In this document: positions 33,951 through 46,656 of the stretch, piece after piece
Numbering within the stretch: the first letter of the stretch is position 1
Layout: every line of letters starts with the position of its first letter
Assembly: GCF_014268505.2 (NCBI RefSeq)
Contig: NZ_JABWQP020000002.1
Location: 124,001-188,000, forward strand
From: Pseudomonas khorasanensis
Lineage (GTDB): Bacteria; Pseudomonadota; Gammaproteobacteria; Pseudomonadales; Pseudomonadaceae
Direction of reading: 5' to 3'
Length of the DNA: 64,000 nucleotides
The notes under the pieces: generated by a model
Told to the model about the DNA's origin: nothing
Databases searched by the model: none
Seen by the model: only the letters and a program-made list of their open reading frames with translations
Translations under genes and position numbers: made by a program

Positions 33951-36900
33951 TCAGAGATTGTCAAAAAAAGGCAGTACGACCGATTTTTTACCGATATCGG
34001 CGTAGGGAAGCTGTGCATCGTCGGCATGAGTCAGAAAGCGGTGCTCAGGCAGCTTGAGGTGCGCTTTCTCGAATTGTCTGAACACCGGTGCCGCACTCGA
34101 ATAGTGAAAGTGCGCGTACCATAGAATCTGCGCGGGCGTTGGCGTCAGGTCCCAGATTTCATACTCCTGCATATAGTCGATTCGACCGTCCCGGCGCTTG
34201 CCGAGGTTCTTGATCGGACTGGGTTTGCGGATCTCCACCACCTCTTGGCTTTTCAGGTCGTGCAGCATGCCGTCAGTGGGATTTTTGCTGGCCAGCGATT
34301 GGCGGGTACGCATTTCCCGGCCTGCGGTTTTTAATTCGCCTGCCTTGTCGCGCAGTTGTTGAATGATCGGGTTTTGCGCCTCTAATCTTTCGATTCGCAG
34401 GGCACGACCGGTCAGCTCATTGGCCTCGCTGACCATCATGTGCTCAAGGTCGACCGGGAGCATGTCTTGTCCGGCATAGGACTCAATCTGGGTCTTGTAA
34501 GTCTGCTGGTATTCCAGACGTTTGCGGGCATCCTCAACCAACGCCGGCAAATTTGTCTGAACGGGTGCCGATGCCTGTTCCGGCGGGTTAAGAAGACGGA
34601 ATTTGCCGTTGCTGCCTTGTTCCCAGACTTCCTCGGAGCCACCCTGACCAGTCAAAACGTATTCACGCTTCTGAGTGGTGGATTTCCAGCGTTCAACACC
34701 GATCAGCAACTGGCCGTCTTCGGTGGTGAAAACTTTTTTATTGCCACGCCCGACGGGCGCAGGAGGCGACGGCAAATCAATACTCTTGCGCGCTCGTTTC
34801 TCCATTTTTTCGATACCCTCAATCAGGGGGGCAACCGCATCCAGATGAAAGTGTTGCGGGTAGCTGGTGGTCCAGACCTTCATGTCGCGACGAAATTGCG
34901 TGTAATGCTCAATGCACTCCTGGAGTATCCGGTTGCGCTGGGGTTTCGTGGCGCTGACTTCCGGCAGGCTGTATTGCGTGAACAGGGCACGATCGACCTT
35001 GGCTCGCAAGCTTTGTGCTCTTGCTTGCAAGTAGAACCAGGACACATCGCTAACGCTGTCAAAGCGCTTGACGGTCTCCAGCAAATGGCCGGTTTTCAGG
35101 TAAGTCAGATTGGCTTCGCTGAGGCGTCCATTCAGTTGGGTGACTTCGGGCGTCACCCCTGTCTTGTGTGACCTGACGCTGATGCGCTCGTGCCAGAGGT
35201 TGAGGTCGCGCATCAAGCCTTCGATGTCATCCAGCTTTTGCAGTAGCGCCACGCGTGCCACTCGGATCTGCTCCAGAAGGTTCAGGCGCTGACTGAGTGA
35301 ATCCGGCGGCAAACCGTCCATGCGTGCGCTCAATGCATCGATTCGATCCATGATCGACTGGCCCCGGTGGTTGGCGTAGTAAACACGATGTTTAAACCGG
35401 TCAGTCAGCAGCAGGGCGTCATGGCTCTGCATGTCGCTCAGCTCACGGCGTTTATTGCCACGGGTCAGGGGCAGCAGTTCATCCAGCGTCCGATAATGTC
35501 GGCTGGCCATTTCAATGTCGCTGATGCATGCGGATTCGGCCGCCGCCATCAATGCCGGGCGATCCGCGGCGATGCTGTCGCCGTAATTTTGGATCGGGAG
35601 GGTGCTTCGCGAGACCTGCTCATTGAGTCGCAGCGCAAGGTCATCGGCTGCATTGGTCAACTGGTTATGACGACGATAAGCCTGATCGGCCCACCAGCGT
35701 GGCAACCGTTGGCGAATGGCTTGCGGCCAGAGTGGGTCGAGCCCGTTGGCCAGATGCCCGAGGACTGCTCCACCGCCGAGCCCTCCGCCTTCGAAGATCG
35801 TTCCATGGACGCCAAACCAAGTGTCCCACTGGCCGGTTTCATCCAGCGCAATCGGTTGTTTGTAGGTTTTTAGCCGGCCGCCACTCAAGCGCCAGTTGCG
35901 TGAGTCTTTGCTGGGCTCGACCTGATAGATCCGTCCCTGACGGACGATAAAGTCGCCGTCCGCGTGCCGGTAAATGTTGCGGTACACGCCATGGCTAGCC
36001 GGTTGCAGCCCCACCAGCGAGATCGGTTGGTCATATTCGTAACCGGCGAAACGCTCGACGGTCCGTCGCGCCTGGCGCATTGATGTCGCCTGCAACGCTG
36101 CGGCGGTTCTGCCCAGCCGCTGCAACTGCCGGGCCCGTGTCAGCGCACGCGCGGTCCGCGACAGCACAGAGGCGGCCGCCTCGCCCGGGAGCAGGTCCAT
36201 GGCCGCATCGATCAAAGACAGCAGCACCGATTCGATCTCGGCCAGGCCATCACCGATGTCGCCGCGCAGAAAAGCGGCAACGGCCTGGTTGGCGCTGGTC
36301 CAGGCATCGTAGAGGGCGAAAGCGGTGCCGATGAAAGGCAGCAGGCCCAACGCCATTTTCAGGTAGTTGAACGCGCGTGGGCCTGACAGAGCATAACGCT
36401 CCATGTACAGCGCATCGTTGGATCGGGACGTCCCGCGATGGGCTTCGATCAGGCGCCCCATATGGGCATTGAGCAAGTGCGCGGCGAACGAGGTGGTGAC
36501 CGGCCAGCGCACGCCCACTCCGATCATTGCGTCATAATGTTTGCGCGTCGCCTGGTTGATGCGGCTTTCATGGGCGCTGACGTTGCCATGCAAGGCTCGG
36601 CCAGCCAGATAGCCGACCATTTCGCTGCGCAGGCACAAATTGAACAGAGCCTTGCGCGCGGCCTCCAGACTGTCGTAGCGGCGTAGAAACTGGCCATCGG
36701 GGCGGTCGGGCAGATACAGCAGGGTGGTGCCGCTGACTTGATCATTGATGAAGGTCACGCCGGACAGGGTCACCGGACCTTCATTGGGCGTGTCTTTGCC
36801 ACCCGCTCTGAGAAAGGCCGGCAGAATCACCACGCGTTTGCCTTCGATATTCCACGCGTCGACGCTGTCGGCGTCGATGGCAATATCGAGAAGCCGCAGG

Positions 36901-39182
36901 TCGTCGTCGCGGATATGCCTTTGCAAGCGCGCGCATTCGCCTTGCAGCTTAAGCATCAGGCGCCAGGGCTCGAGCAGGCATTCACGGCGATGTTCGCGGA
37001 CGAACCGGGCCTCGTTGGTTGAGCCCATGAAGGTGTTCCGAATCTGCTGCTCATAGACCTTGGGCAGATCCAGTTCCGGTAATAAGGTTTTCAGATAGGC
37101 ATGAGTAATGCCGGCCGCCAAGGTTCGGCGTTCGTCTTCATCGGCAGTAATAATCTCAACCCGCATGAAGGCCAACCGCAGAGAAAGAGGCTCCAACTGC
37201 ATTGATGGAGTGTTGTCGATATTGAGCTGGGCCAACTCCTCTAGCGACATTTTGCTGCGAGTGTCACTGGGAACGGCCACCAGTTTCTGTGGTGTTCCTG
37301 GCGATGCGCCGTCGGTGACCTGTTTCTGCAGGATGACCGAGTCGGGCAAATCCAGCTGCACCTGGAAATGGCCCTTGACCGAGAAGTCCTGGCGCAGGCG
37401 GGCCTGTAAACGTTGCCGGGTGAAATCATCGCGCGGTATCAGGGCCAGGGTCAGTAGCCCGTGGCTGCGGCGCATTGCCGGGATGTAAGCCTCGAGCAGC
37501 CCCTTGAGCCGGACGCGTTCAGCCTCGGACAATTTGCCTAGCCAGTCCGGCAGACCGGCGGCCAGGGCGCCGGAGCGGTTTTGTTCCAGATGATGCGTGT
37601 AAGCCAGGCTTCTGGCAGCGTGGACCGGTACCTGCAAGGCGGCGAGGGCACGTTTACGCAAGATTTCCAGCTCATCGGCACGCTGAGCCGCGGTTTGAGT
37701 GTAGCGTTGGCGTATCCCGCCGGCCTGTTCTTCGAAGTCGGCGGTCAGCGTGTTTAGCGCGAAGCGCAGCGGGTCGCCGTTGATTCTCTTCAGTTGCAAC
37801 ATCTGACTGCTATTGGTCCCGTGGATCAGGAACACCTGCTGTTCAAGTTCTCTACGGTTGGCGAACCGTTGCAAGCCACCACCGCTGCCGGGCCAGTACA
37901 GCAGCAGGCTGTGGGGCGAATCGGCGTCGAGCAGGGCGTTTGCCTGGGTCATGACGAAGGGGCCGTTGAGTGCCTGGGTTGTGACCGTGGTCTGGTGACC
38001 GTTGTGTTCGCTCATCGACAGGGTCAGGCTGGCGGCCACCCTATCAGGGCCGGGATCGTCAGGTGTATCCAGCAAGGCTTTGAGCAGGCTGGCGTCATCG
38101 TCGCTCAACTGCTCAAGCGCCAGTTGCAGCCGAGCCTCGGCGTGCAGCCCCGCTTTGTGGGCCTTATGCAGAGCGGTGAATTGACGATTTAGGGTGACCA
38201 TATCCAGGGTTCGCGCCCGGTAAAGCAGGGCGGAGGCAGCTGTGTCGGCGTCTTGTTCGGCAGCTTCCAGCGCCTTGTACGAGTGCTTGAAGGATTTCAG
38301 GGCTTCGCTGTCGACAGTGTCTCCCAACAACGTTGCCAGCGCGTCGCGTTGCCTGTTCAGGGCAGTCCGGCGCAGGTCCAAGGGGATGTCGGGGTACAAA
38401 CTGCCGAACAAGGCTGGCTCGTCGAACCCGACAGTCGCGGTTGGTGCCGCACTCTCAACATCTGGCACAGAGGCGAAAAAAGCGGCTCCTGCGTGCGGTG
38501 GATGTAGAAGCAGATCGGTAATGCCCGCTGTCAGGGGCTGGGCTTCGCACGTGTATTGGAAGCGAATGTCATCGTCGGGCAGGCCCTGCGGGACGAGTGA
38601 TTGTCCAGACAGCCAGGCCTCCATGTCACTGCGTTGGTTGAAAACCTGAATGGGAAAAGGCCGACAGGGCAGATATAACATCTGCGTGAGGGGGGCGGTG
38701 CCTCCCTGACTGATGACCCAGGCGGCGCGGAGTTTTATCGTGCCGCCGTCGCTCAGCACCAGAGTCGGTTGCTCGCATTGGACTGGCTGGTCATTTGGCT
38801 GAGGGCAAGCTTCAGGAGAGTCCATGATTGACAGCAGCAGCTTCAACTGTTCAGCGCTCAAGACTCTGCGGGCAAATGCCACTTTTGCGTTGGCCTCAAA
38901 ATGGCTGCGATATAACTGACCTGCCCGCTCGCGCCGTGATACCGGTGTATAGGGGGCCCGAGTCTGCCAATAGGCGTCCCAGCTTTTTTGAAGCGATGGG
39001 TCAGGCGTCTGGCTTTTTATTGGCGCGGCGGCGAACAGCTCACCCAGGCCCTGGCTGCTTTCACGCCAGCGTGCCGAGGCCTGCAGGAACAGGCTTTCAT
39101 CCCGGAGCGGCGGTATCGGGGATGCAAGGGGGATGTCGATTATCGCTGGGTAGCGGATGTCGCGGAGAAGTTGATCGGACAT
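33951..39182 (-). CDS. Giant dermonecrotic-toxin-like protein, no NEL domain
   Basis: A 1743-residue protein of the same broad class as the one at 15587. Its N-terminal half has the large helical, DUF6543-like region and, near residues 1010-1060, a hydrophobic segment ([20 protein letters not shown]) comparable to that in the first toxin. There follow a Gly-rich patch ([17 protein letters not shown]), long charged coiled-coil-prone helices, and a C-terminus with [21 protein letters not shown] see no LRR or NEL domain and recognise no catalytic motif at the C-terminus. I set the start at 39182 (MSDQLLRD) by analogy with the relative's MSDLQG; the spacer before it is weak. No signal peptide and no adjacent secretion or immunity gene are visible. 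Confidence 0.8.
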   Translation of the reverse strand: MSDQLLRDIRYPAIIDIPLASPIPPLRDESLFLQASARWRESSQGLGELFAAAPIKSQTPDPSLQKSWDAYWQTRAPYTPVSRRERAGQLYRSHFEANAKVAFARRVLSAEQLKLLLSIMDSPEACPQPNDQPVQCEQPTLVLSDGGTIKLRAAWVISQGGTAPLTQMLYLPCRPFPIQVFNQRSDMEAWLSGQSLVPQGLPDDDIRFQYTCEAQPLTAGITDLLLHPPHAGAAFFASVPDVESAAPTATVGFDEPALFGSLYPDIPLDLRRTALNRQRDALATLLGDTVDSEALKSFKHSYKALEAAEQDADTAASALLYRARTLDMVTLNRQFTALHKAHKAGLHAEARLQLALEQLSDDDASLLKALLDTPDDPGPDRVAASLTLSMSEHNGHQTTVTTQALNGPFVMTQANALLDADSPHSLLLYWPGSGGGLQRFANRRELEQQVFLIHGTNSSQMLQLKRINGDPLRFALNTLTADFEEQAGGIRQRYTQTAAQRADELEILRKRALAALQVPVHAARSLAYTHHLEQNRSGALAAGLPDWLGKLSEAERVRLKGLLEAYIPAMRRSHGLLTLALIPRDDFTRQRLQARLRQDFSVKGHFQVQLDLPDSVILQKQVTDGASPGTPQKLVAVPSDTRSKMSLEELAQLNIDNTPSMQLEPLSLRLAFMRVEIITADEDERRTLAAGITHAYLKTLLPELDLPKVYEQQIRNTFMGSTNEARFVREHRRECLLEPWRLMLKLQGECARLQRHIRDDDLRLLDIAIDADSVDAWNIEGKRVVILPAFLRAGGKDTPNEGPVTLSGVTFINDQVSGTTLLYLPDRPDGQFLRRYDSLEAARKALFNLCLRSEMVGYLAGRALHGNVSAHESRINQATRKHYDAMIGVGVRWPVTTSFAAHLLNAHMGRLIEAHRGTSRSNDALYMERYALSGPRAFNYLKMALGLLPFIGTAFALYDAWTSANQAVAAFLRGDIGDGLAEIESVLLSLIDAAMDLLPGEAAASVLSRTARALTRARQLQRLGRTAAALQATSMRQARRTVERFAGYEYDQPISLVGLQPASHGVYRNIYRHADGDFIVRQGRIYQVEPSKDSRNWRLSGGRLKTYKQPIALDETGQWDTWFGVHGTIFEGGGLGGGAVLGHLANGLDPLWPQAIRQRLPRWWADQAYRRHNQLTNAADDLALRLNEQVSRSTLPIQNYGDSIAADRPALMAAAESACISDIEMASRHYRTLDELLPLTRGNKRRELSDMQSHDALLLTDRFKHRVYYANHRGQSIMDRIDALSARMDGLPPDSLSQRLNLLEQIRVARVALLQKLDDIEGLMRDLNLWHERISVRSHKTGVTPEVTQLNGRLSEANLTYLKTGHLLETVKRFDSVSDVSWFYLQARAQSLRAKVDRALFTQYSLPEVSATKPQRNRILQECIEHYTQFRRDMKVWTTSYPQHFHLDAVAPLIEGIEKMEKRARKSIDLPSPPAPVGRGNKKVFTTEDGQLLIGVERWKSTTQKREYVLTGQGGSEEVWEQGSNGKFRLLNPPEQASAPVQTNLPALVEDARKRLEYQQTYKTQIESYAGQDMLPVDLEHMMVSEANELTGRALRIERLEAQNPIIQQLRDKAGELKTAGREMRTRQSLASKNPTDGMLHDLKSQEVVEIRKPSPIKNLGKRRDGRIDYMQEYEIWDLTPTPAQILWYAHFHYSSAAPVFRQFEKAHLKLPEHRFLTHADDAQLPYADIGKKSVVLPFFDNL

Positions 39183-39406
39183 GGTTGGGCTCGGTGTGGG
39201 AAGTGGGGATTCCACTCCTTGAGCGAGCCATTTAAGGAAAATAGCAGCGGGCGTTGGCGTTAGATAGTTATAGCGCTGAAGTTTTATTGTTCCCCAAAAT
39301 AACCATTCAGCGCTCTTCATCAAACTGTCACGGAACTGTGGCAGCGCGCTTGAACAAACTTCATCAGACTCGCGCTCTATTGGGGTTCTGCGTTTCGGTG
39401 TTTTTC

Positions 39407-40441
39407 ATGCGTGCACGATTTTTATCCACAGCGGTCTTCCTGTTCGCTGTGCTGTTTGCTTTTCCGTCTTTTGCGGCTTCGCGGTGCGATGTCAATGTTC
39501 CTACCGAGCGGGTCGATCTGCAGCAGGTGAGCCTGGCGTACCAGAGCATTGGCCGGGCTTCGGACCCTGCGTTGTTGCTGGTGATGGGGCTGGGCGGGCA
39601 GTTGATTCACTGGCCGGATGAGGTGGTGGTGGCGCTGTGTCAGCAGGGTTTTCGGGTGATTCGCTATGACAATCGCGACGTGGGTCTCTCCACTTGGCGG
39701 CAGACGCCTGTAGAGGCCAACCTGACGTTCGAAGTGCTGCGCTACAAACTCGGATTACCGGTGTCGGCGCCCTACACCCTGACTGACATGGCGGACGATG
39801 CCTTTGGATTGATGGATGCCTTGCAGATCAAGCAATTCCACGTACTGGGCGCCAGCATGGGCGGGATGATCGCTCAGCATATGGCGGCGATGGCGCCGCA
39901 GCGAGTGGAGAGTCTGACCCTGATCATGACCACCTCCGGCGCCGAAGGCTTGCCCGCGCCGAGTGGGGCGCTGGTGCAATTGCTTTCGCGCCGCGGCGCG
40001 CCGAACCGCGAAGTGGCGCTGGAACAACAGGCCGATCTGCTCGCCGCATTGGGCAGCCCGACGGTGACGGATGATCGTCAGGCTTTGCTGCAACAGGCGG
40101 CGGCGTCCTACGACCGCGCGTTCAACCCCGAAGGCGTCAAGCGGCAGATCATGGCGATTCTCGCCGAGCCGAGCCGGGTGGCGCTGCTCAATCAATTGCG
40201 CGTGCCGACGCTGGTGGTGCACGGCACGGCCGATCCGCTGTTGCCGGTGATGCACGGCGTGCATTTGGCCGCGCACATTCAGGGCAGTCGTCTGAAACTG
40301 ATTCCGGGGCTGGCCCATCGTTTTCAGGAAGCGTTCAAGGAACCGTTGCTGGCGGCGGTATTGCCGTATTTGCAGGCTCATCGCGAGGACACGTCGCATT
40401 GGGCTCAGGTTGATCCGACGCCGCAAGGGAAGCTGTTGTAA
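39407..40441 (+). CDS. Exported alpha/beta-hydrolase
   Basis: A 344-residue hydrolase with an N-terminal signal peptide ([20 protein letters not shown]), so it probably acts in the periplasm. The fold motifs are clear: [14 protein letters not shown] (oxyanion strand), YDNRDVGLS, the nucleophile elbow GASMGG, an acid in [12 protein letters not shown] and the histidine in PGLAHRF. This layout is like esterases and proline-iminopeptidase-like hydrolases; the substrate is unknown. I start at the ATG at 39407 because it gives a proper signal peptide; the longer frame from 39254 adds an unlikely extension overlapping the toxin promoter region. Confidence 0.88.
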   Translation: MRARFLSTAVFLFAVLFAFPSFAASRCDVNVPTERVDLQQVSLAYQSIGRASDPALLLVMGLGGQLIHWPDEVVVALCQQGFRVIRYDNRDVGLSTWRQTPVEANLTFEVLRYKLGLPVSAPYTLTDMADDAFGLMDALQIKQFHVLGASMGGMIAQHMAAMAPQRVESLTLIMTTSGAEGLPAPSGALVQLLSRRGAPNREVALEQQADLLAALGSPTVTDDRQALLQQAAASYDRAFNPEGVKRQIMAILAEPSRVALLNQLRVPTLVVHGTADPLLPVMHGVHLAAHIQGSRLKLIPGLAHRFQEAFKEPLLAAVLPYLQAHREDTSHWAQVDPTPQGKLL

Positions 40442-40549
40442 GTCGACGTCAACGCCCTGTCGTCAAAAAAGTATCAATGTGCCACTATTGTTTGCCGCGT
40501 TGCTGCCGATAAGCCGCAGGAACGTTTTTCAGACATAGGGACTTGATCC

Positions 40550-41245
40550 ATGATTTTTCGCGCTACACGTCAATGGGCCGCGCTGGCCGTGCTCGCTGTA
40601 CTGACCCTCACCGGCTGCGCCCATGTGCAACCGCCCGTGGCCCTGGACAAACAATTCTGGGACGCCAAAGAGCCGACCATCGGCGTGGCCATTACCGTCG
40701 TACCGTCGCCGGTGCTGGCGCTGACCGGCAATCAGGGCATTCTCGATTACGCCATCAACGCCGGCGTCAACAGCAAGCTCAGCGCCAACGTCGAGACCTG
40801 GCAGGTGCGCGATCTGGAAACCTTGCCCGACGCCATCGTTGCCAAGCTGCAAGCCAAGGGCTATAAGGCCAAGCGCATTGATCAGCAGGTTGATTTGAAA
40901 ACCTTCAAGGAAGTCGATTTCCGCGAGGGTTACATGACCAGGGACATGACGTCGATGAAGGCCGCGCACGGCATTGATCGCCTGCTACTGGTGTCGATCT
41001 ATGCCACCGGTGCCACCCGCAGCTACTACAGCATCGTGCCGACCAGCGTGCCGATGGCTCAGGTCGGCGGGCAGGGCATGGTTATTGATCTGTCCGACAA
41101 CAAGCTGCTGTGGTACCAGCCATTCGCTGCCGTCCAAGCCGCGCAGGGTGAGTGGGACGAGCCGTCCTACACGAACCTGTCCAACGCCTTTTATCAAGCG
41201 ATGGATAGCAGCCGTCAGCAAATGATTGCACCGTTCGCCCAATGA
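40550..41245 (+). CDS. Lipoprotein of unknown function (first of an overlapping pair)
   Basis: A 231-residue lipoprotein: the lipobox LTGC puts the acylated cysteine at residue 23. I do not recognise the family. The mature part begins AHVQPPVALDKQFWDAKEPT and includes QGILDYAINAGVNSKLSANV and YYSIVPTSVPMAQVGGQGMV, with no obvious catalytic motif. Its stop codon overlaps the start of the next lipoprotein (ATGA at 41242-41245), so the two are made together and may form an envelope complex. Residue 24 is Ala, which favours outer-membrane sorting. Confidence 0.85.
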   Translation: MIFRATRQWAALAVLAVLTLTGCAHVQPPVALDKQFWDAKEPTIGVAITVVPSPVLALTGNQGILDYAINAGVNSKLSANVETWQVRDLETLPDAIVAKLQAKGYKAKRIDQQVDLKTFKEVDFREGYMTRDMTSMKAAHGIDRLLLVSIYATGATRSYYSIVPTSVPMAQVGGQGMVIDLSDNKLLWYQPFAAVQAAQGEWDEPSYTNLSNAFYQAMDSSRQQMIAPFAQ

Positions 41246-42150
41246 AACGTCTGGCACTGATCCTGGCGGCGATTTCCCTGCTGGTATTGCCCGGCTGCGC
41301 GCAGAAACCGGCGCCCGAAGCCGGTTTCAAGGATCAGGCTGCCCTGAGCTACGTGCAGGCTCACGGGCTGAAGGTTGACGTGCAATTGCCGACGGAGTTT
41401 GTCGGCGCCAGCACGGTGATCGACAGCAAGGCGGCCGTGAACGCGGCGAATTCCAGCTACACGCTGGTTTCCAGTTCCGGCGCTGGCGCCGGGCTGGCGG
41501 GCATTCTGGTGGCCAGCGTGATCAACACGCAGATGGGTAGCGGCACCTTGCAACGCGACGCTGAAAAAGCGGCGCTGAACGAGTCGCGGCCGATGGCCGA
41601 TCTGCTCGCTGGCGTGCCGTTGCAGGAGCGCCTGCAACAGCGCTTTCAGGCCGCATCGCAAGTGTCTGGATTCAAGCAGGGCGCGGGCGCGGTCACGGCA
41701 CGGTTGCTGATCGAGCCGAAGTTGATGCTGACGCCGGATCGCGGCAGTTTCGTGCTGGTCAATCAGGTGCAATTGCAGGACATCGCCGGTTCGCCGCTCT
41801 ACCGCATGCGCATTGAGGTGGCCAGCCAGCCGATTCGTCGCTGCGGTCAGCGCTGCATCGATGACGGCAGCCTTGACCTGGCCCAGGTCACCGCTGTGCT
41901 TGATGAATGCATCGATGAATCCATGCGCGTGTTGAGCACCGACCTGATGCAACCGACCCCACCGCCCGCCGCGCAGGAAACCCTGCGTTATGTGCTCGAT
42001 GGGCAGCGTGTGGTCGAACGCGGTTATCAACTGGCGAAGAACGGCAACTACTGGCGCTACCGCAATCTGTACGGTGCGGTGAAGTCCGTGCCGGTGCCGT
42101 TCGAGGATGCCTTGTCGTCCGCGCAGCTGGAAAAAGTCTACGGGCGCTGA
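41242..42150 (+). CDS. Lipoprotein of unknown function (second of an overlapping pair)
   Basis: A 302-residue lipoprotein with lipobox LPGC (Cys19). I do not recognise the family. After a Pro/Ala-rich tether it has a Gly/Ala-rich hydrophobic patch (SSGAGAGLAGILVASVINTQ) near residues 74-93, then RLLIEPKLMLTPDRGSFVLV and a C-terminal YVLDGQRVVERGYQLAKNGN with YWRYRNLYG. It overlaps the first lipoprotein by 4 nt. The pair converges on glpM with only 20 bp between stop codons. A role in the envelope is inferred from export alone. Confidence 0.85.
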   Translation: MKRLALILAAISLLVLPGCAQKPAPEAGFKDQAALSYVQAHGLKVDVQLPTEFVGASTVIDSKAAVNAANSSYTLVSSSGAGAGLAGILVASVINTQMGSGTLQRDAEKAALNESRPMADLLAGVPLQERLQQRFQAASQVSGFKQGAGAVTARLLIEPKLMLTPDRGSFVLVNQVQLQDIAGSPLYRMRIEVASQPIRRCGQRCIDDGSLDLAQVTAVLDECIDESMRVLSTDLMQPTPPPAAQETLRYVLDGQRVVERGYQLAKNGNYWRYRNLYGAVKSVPVPFEDALSSAQLEKVYGR

Positions 42151-42170
42151 CGTCTATGCGCGTGCGGCTC

Positions 42171-42509
42171 TCAGGCGTGGAGCCGGACCCACACGCTCAC
42201 CAGCACCGTCGCAGCCATCAACCACGCCACTGCCGCGACCGCGAGTGACGCTTCCAGACGCATCCGGTCGACCATCACGTATAACGTCGCCAGATAAACG
42301 AAGTACGGGATGATCGACCACATGCCGAACACGATCGTGGTTTTCAGATTATCGATCGAACGACCCTTGCCAACGATGTAATGGGCGATCAGGGCAAAGG
42401 TCGGAAACAGCGGCACCAGCCCGGCGATGTAATAGTTTTTGGTCTTCGACAGCGCCGCGATCATCAGCACCACCGCTGCGCCCAACAGGGCTTTGAACAT
42501 CAGGTCCAC
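42171..42509 (-). CDS. glpM: GlpM family membrane protein
   Basis: A 112-residue protein with four hydrophobic segments, starting FKALLGAAVVLMIAALSKTK and NYYIAGLVPLFPTFALIAHY. This is the GlpM pattern; in P. aeruginosa glpM lies beside glpD and was linked to efficient alginate production. Here it is 11 bp downstream of aauR on the same strand, so it may be read from the aauSR message, and the rest of the glp genes lie about 10 kb away. Molecular function is unknown. Confidence 0.85.
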   Translation of the reverse strand: MDLMFKALLGAAVVLMIAALSKTKNYYIAGLVPLFPTFALIAHYIVGKGRSIDNLKTTIVFGMWSIIPYFVYLATLYVMVDRMRLEASLAVAAVAWLMAATVLVSVWVRLHA

Positions 42510-42520
42510 GTCGTTCTCGC

Positions 42521-43842
<1,322 letters not shown>

Positions 43843-43846
<4 letters not shown>

Positions 43847-45747
43847 ATTGGCTCGGCAGAAATAGGGCTTACCAACGGTAAACTGAGGACGAAGGTGGTG
43901 CCACCGCTGGCCGGGTGTTCGACACCCAAGTGCCCGCCGGTAGCAGCGGCGAGACTGGCGGACAGGGTCAGGCCCAGTCCCAGGCCTTGCTCGCCGGGTT
44001 TGGTGGTAAAGAACGGTTCGAACAGATGCTTGCGCACTTCGGCGTCGATGCCGTGGCCGTTATCGCGCACCCGCAAACGGTACTTGCCGTTGAATTCTTC
44101 ACCTTCGAGCCACAACTGCGGCTGGGGTTGCGCCTGCATGGCGTCGAGGGCGTTGCCGATCAGGTTGACCAGAATCTGTTCGAGACGGGTCTGATCGATC
44201 TGCACCTGCACATCAATGAATTGCCGATGAATCTGCAGCGTGGTGTTTTCCAGCCGGGCGCCCAGCACTTGCAGTGCCGCATCCACCGCTTTACCCAGGC
44301 TGGCCTGACCCTTGTTGTCGCCGCGACGGGCGAAGGAGCGCAGGCTGGCGGTGATCCGGCCCATGCGGTCGATCAGGTCGTTGATGGTCTTGAGATTGGT
44401 GCTGGCGATGTCGAGCTGGCCGCGCTCAAGAAAGCGCACGGTGTTGCCCGACAAGGTACGCATCGCCGCCAGCGGCTGGTTCAGTTCGTGGGCAATGCTT
44501 GTGGACATTTGGCCGATGGCCGCGAGTTTGCCGGCCTGCACCAGCTCATCCTGGGCACGACGCAACGTCTCTTCTGCCTGACGGCGCTCGCGGATCTGGC
44601 TCTTGAGACGTTCGTTGCTGGCGCGCAAGTCTGCCGTGCGTTCGGTAATCCGACGCTCCAGCTGATTGTTGGCTTGCTGCAACGCTTCGCGGGCGGCGAG
44701 ACGGGTGGCGAGGACTTTACGGCGCTCGTTCCAGGCGATCAGCAGGAAGGCAAACAGGGCAAATGCCACCGCCACCAGAATCCCCTGATTGATCGCTTCG
44801 CGGCGCAGGTCCTGCAGCGGTGTCAGCAGGGTGAAATTCCACGGCGTGTCGCTCAACAGTCGGGTTTGCGCCAGATAACTGATGTCGTCTTCGTCGGGCT
44901 GCAATTCGCTGTTGGCCGGGAAGGTCAGTTTCTCCACGCCTTCGGCCAGGGTTTCGCGGGCCAGCGGTTGCAGTTCGTTGAGCGGGAACCAGTAATACTG
45001 CAGGCTGCGGGCGAGTTTTTCCTTGATCTCATCGCTCAGCGGGATCACCGATTTCAGGCGTCGGGCCGGATCACTGGACAGAATGATGATGCCGTTTTCG
45101 TCGCTGACAAAAGCTTCCAGACGCGCGCGCTGCCAGCGTTCTTCCATGGCTTCCAGACGCACTTTGACCACCGCGACGCCGATGATCTTGCCGTGCTCTT
45201 CCAGGCCGTGGGCAAGGTAGTAACCGGGTTCGCCGTTGGTGCTGCCAATGCCGTAAAAGCGCCCGGGCTGGCCGCGCACGGCGTCCTTGAAATAAGCACG
45301 GAAAGAAAGATCTTCACCCAGGTAACTGTCGACATCGCGCCAGTTACTGGTGGCCATGACGCGGCCGGTGGTGTCCATCACGTAGATGGCCCGACTGCGG
45401 CTGCGGCGGTTCAGGCCTTCGAGGTAATCGTTGACCGTTTGCCGGTGCTCCGGGGTCGGGTCGGCCAGCAACTGCGGCACACTCGTTTCGAGTTCCAGCA
45501 GGCTGGGCAGGTAGGTGTATTTGCTGATTTCACTTTCAACCGCGCGGGCGTGCAGTTCCAGCTGACGCTGGCCGTTCTCGCCCAGGCTGCGGATGCCGAA
45601 GTGTTCACTGGTCCAGAAGCCGATAAAACCCAATCCGATCATCAGGGCGATGATCAGCGGCGGCAGGAAGAGATGGCGGATCAGACGGGGCTTCACGGCA
45701 AGTGATGGCGGCGCTGCGCGATAGAGATTGGAGTCGCATTTCATCAC
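43843..45747 (-). CDS. aauS: Sensor histidine kinase AauS
   Basis: A 634-residue DctB-type kinase. An N-terminal helix (LPPLIIALMIGLGFIGFW) and a second near residue 310 (ILVAVAFALFAFLLIAW) bracket a periplasmic double-Cache sensor domain. Then come a coiled coil, the phospho-acceptor histidine in TSIAHELNQPLAAMRTL, and ATPase N/G boxes (LVNLIGNALDAM, VRDNGHGID, GLGLGLTLS). In P. putida AauS responds to glutamate and aspartate and phosphorylates AauR; the same gene order here supports the same role. The last 4 nt overlap aauR. A REP pair separates it from aatP upstream. Confidence 0.92.
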
Positions 45748-45797
45748 AGATGCCTTGGGTCAACCACCACACTTGTTGCAAGGGCAACGCCGGCCCT

Positions 45798-45887
45798 TGT
45801 GGGAGCGAGCCTGCTCGCGAAAGCGCACTGACATTCAACATCCAGGCTGAATGTAATGGCCTCTTCGCGAGCAGGCTCGCTCCCACA
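45798..45887. repeat. REP pair, TGTGGGAGCGAGCCTGCTCG family
   Basis: Two inverted REP units, TGTGGGAGCGAGCCTGCTCG and its complement CGAGCAGGCTCGCTCCCACA, about 45 bp apart, between aatP and aauS. The arms are nearly identical to those at 59288 and close to those at 2568. It could cut readthrough from the transporter operon into the two-component genes. Confidence 0.88.
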
Positions 45888-45921
45888 GGGAAGGAGCAAT
45901 GCCCCGGCGGGTGTGTTGCTT

Positions 45922-46656
45922 TTAGTGCTGCAGGATTTTCTCGAGGAAGTGCTGCGCGCGTTCGGAGCGAGCGCTGATGTCGCCGAAGAATTCCTCTTTC
46001 GGGCAGTCTTCGATGATCTTGCCGGCGTCCATGAAGATCACTCGGTCAGCCACTTTGCGGGCGAAGCCCATTTCGTGGGTCACGCACATCATGGTCATGC
46101 CTTCGTGGGCCAGTTGCACCATCACGTCGAGCACTTCGTTGACCATTTCCGGGTCGAGCGCAGAGGTCGGTTCATCGAACAGCATGACGATCGGGTCCAT
46201 CGCCAGCGCGCGGGCAATCGCCACACGCTGTTGCTGACCACCGGACAACTGCCCCGGATGCTTGTGGGCGTGAGCCGACAGACCCACGCGCTCAAGCAGT
46301 TGCAGACCTTTCTTGGTCGCCTCTTCCTTGCTCCGGCCCAGTACCTTGATCTGCGCGATGGTCAGGTTTTCGGTGATGGTCAGGTGCGGGAACAGTTCGA
46401 AATGCTGGAACACCATGCCCACCCGCGAACGCAGTTTCGGCAGGTTGGTTTTCGGGTCGGCAATCGATGTGCCGTCAACCACGACGTCGCCTTTCTGAAA
46501 CGGCTCCAGCGCGTTGACGCATTTGATCAAAGTGGATTTGCCGGAACCCGAAGGGCCGCAGACCACGATCACTTCACCTTTTTTAACCTCAGTGCTGCAA
46601 TCAGTCAGCACCTGGAAGTCCCCATACCACTTGTTGACGTTCTTGATAGAGATCAT
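45922..46656 (-). CDS. aatP: Glutamate/aspartate ABC transporter, ATP-binding subunit
   Basis: A 244-residue ATPase of the polar amino acid (GltL/HisP) class. It has Walker [10 protein letters not shown], the Q-loop [11 protein letters not shown], the signature LSGGQQQR, Walker [16 protein letters not shown] and the switch histidine in CVTHEMGFA. It energises uptake of acidic amino acids with AatM, AatQ and the binding protein AatJ. Its ATG overlaps the aatM stop codon (ATGA at 46653-46656), and it is the last gene of aatJQMP. Substrate is assigned from gene order with aauRS. Confidence 0.94.
   Translation of the reverse strand: MISIKNVNKWYGDFQVLTDCSTEVKKGEVIVVCGPSGSGKSTLIKCVNALEPFQKGDVVVDGTSIADPKTNLPKLRSRVGMVFQHFELFPHLTITENLTIAQIKVLGRSKEEATKKGLQLLERVGLSAHAHKHPGQLSGGQQQRVAIARALAMDPIVMLFDEPTSALDPEMVNEVLDVMVQLAHEGMTMMCVTHEMGFARKVADRVIFMDAGKIIEDCPKEEFFGDISARSERAQHFLEKILQH

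Noticed and set aside
33951..39182. Contact-dependent or type VI polymorphic toxin with an immunity gene
   Set aside because: No small immunity-like gene follows, and no VgrG, PAAR or Rhs features are visible in the protein.
43915..45705. Long plus-strand frame opposite aauS
   Set aside because: Antisense shadow of a well-supported histidine kinase.
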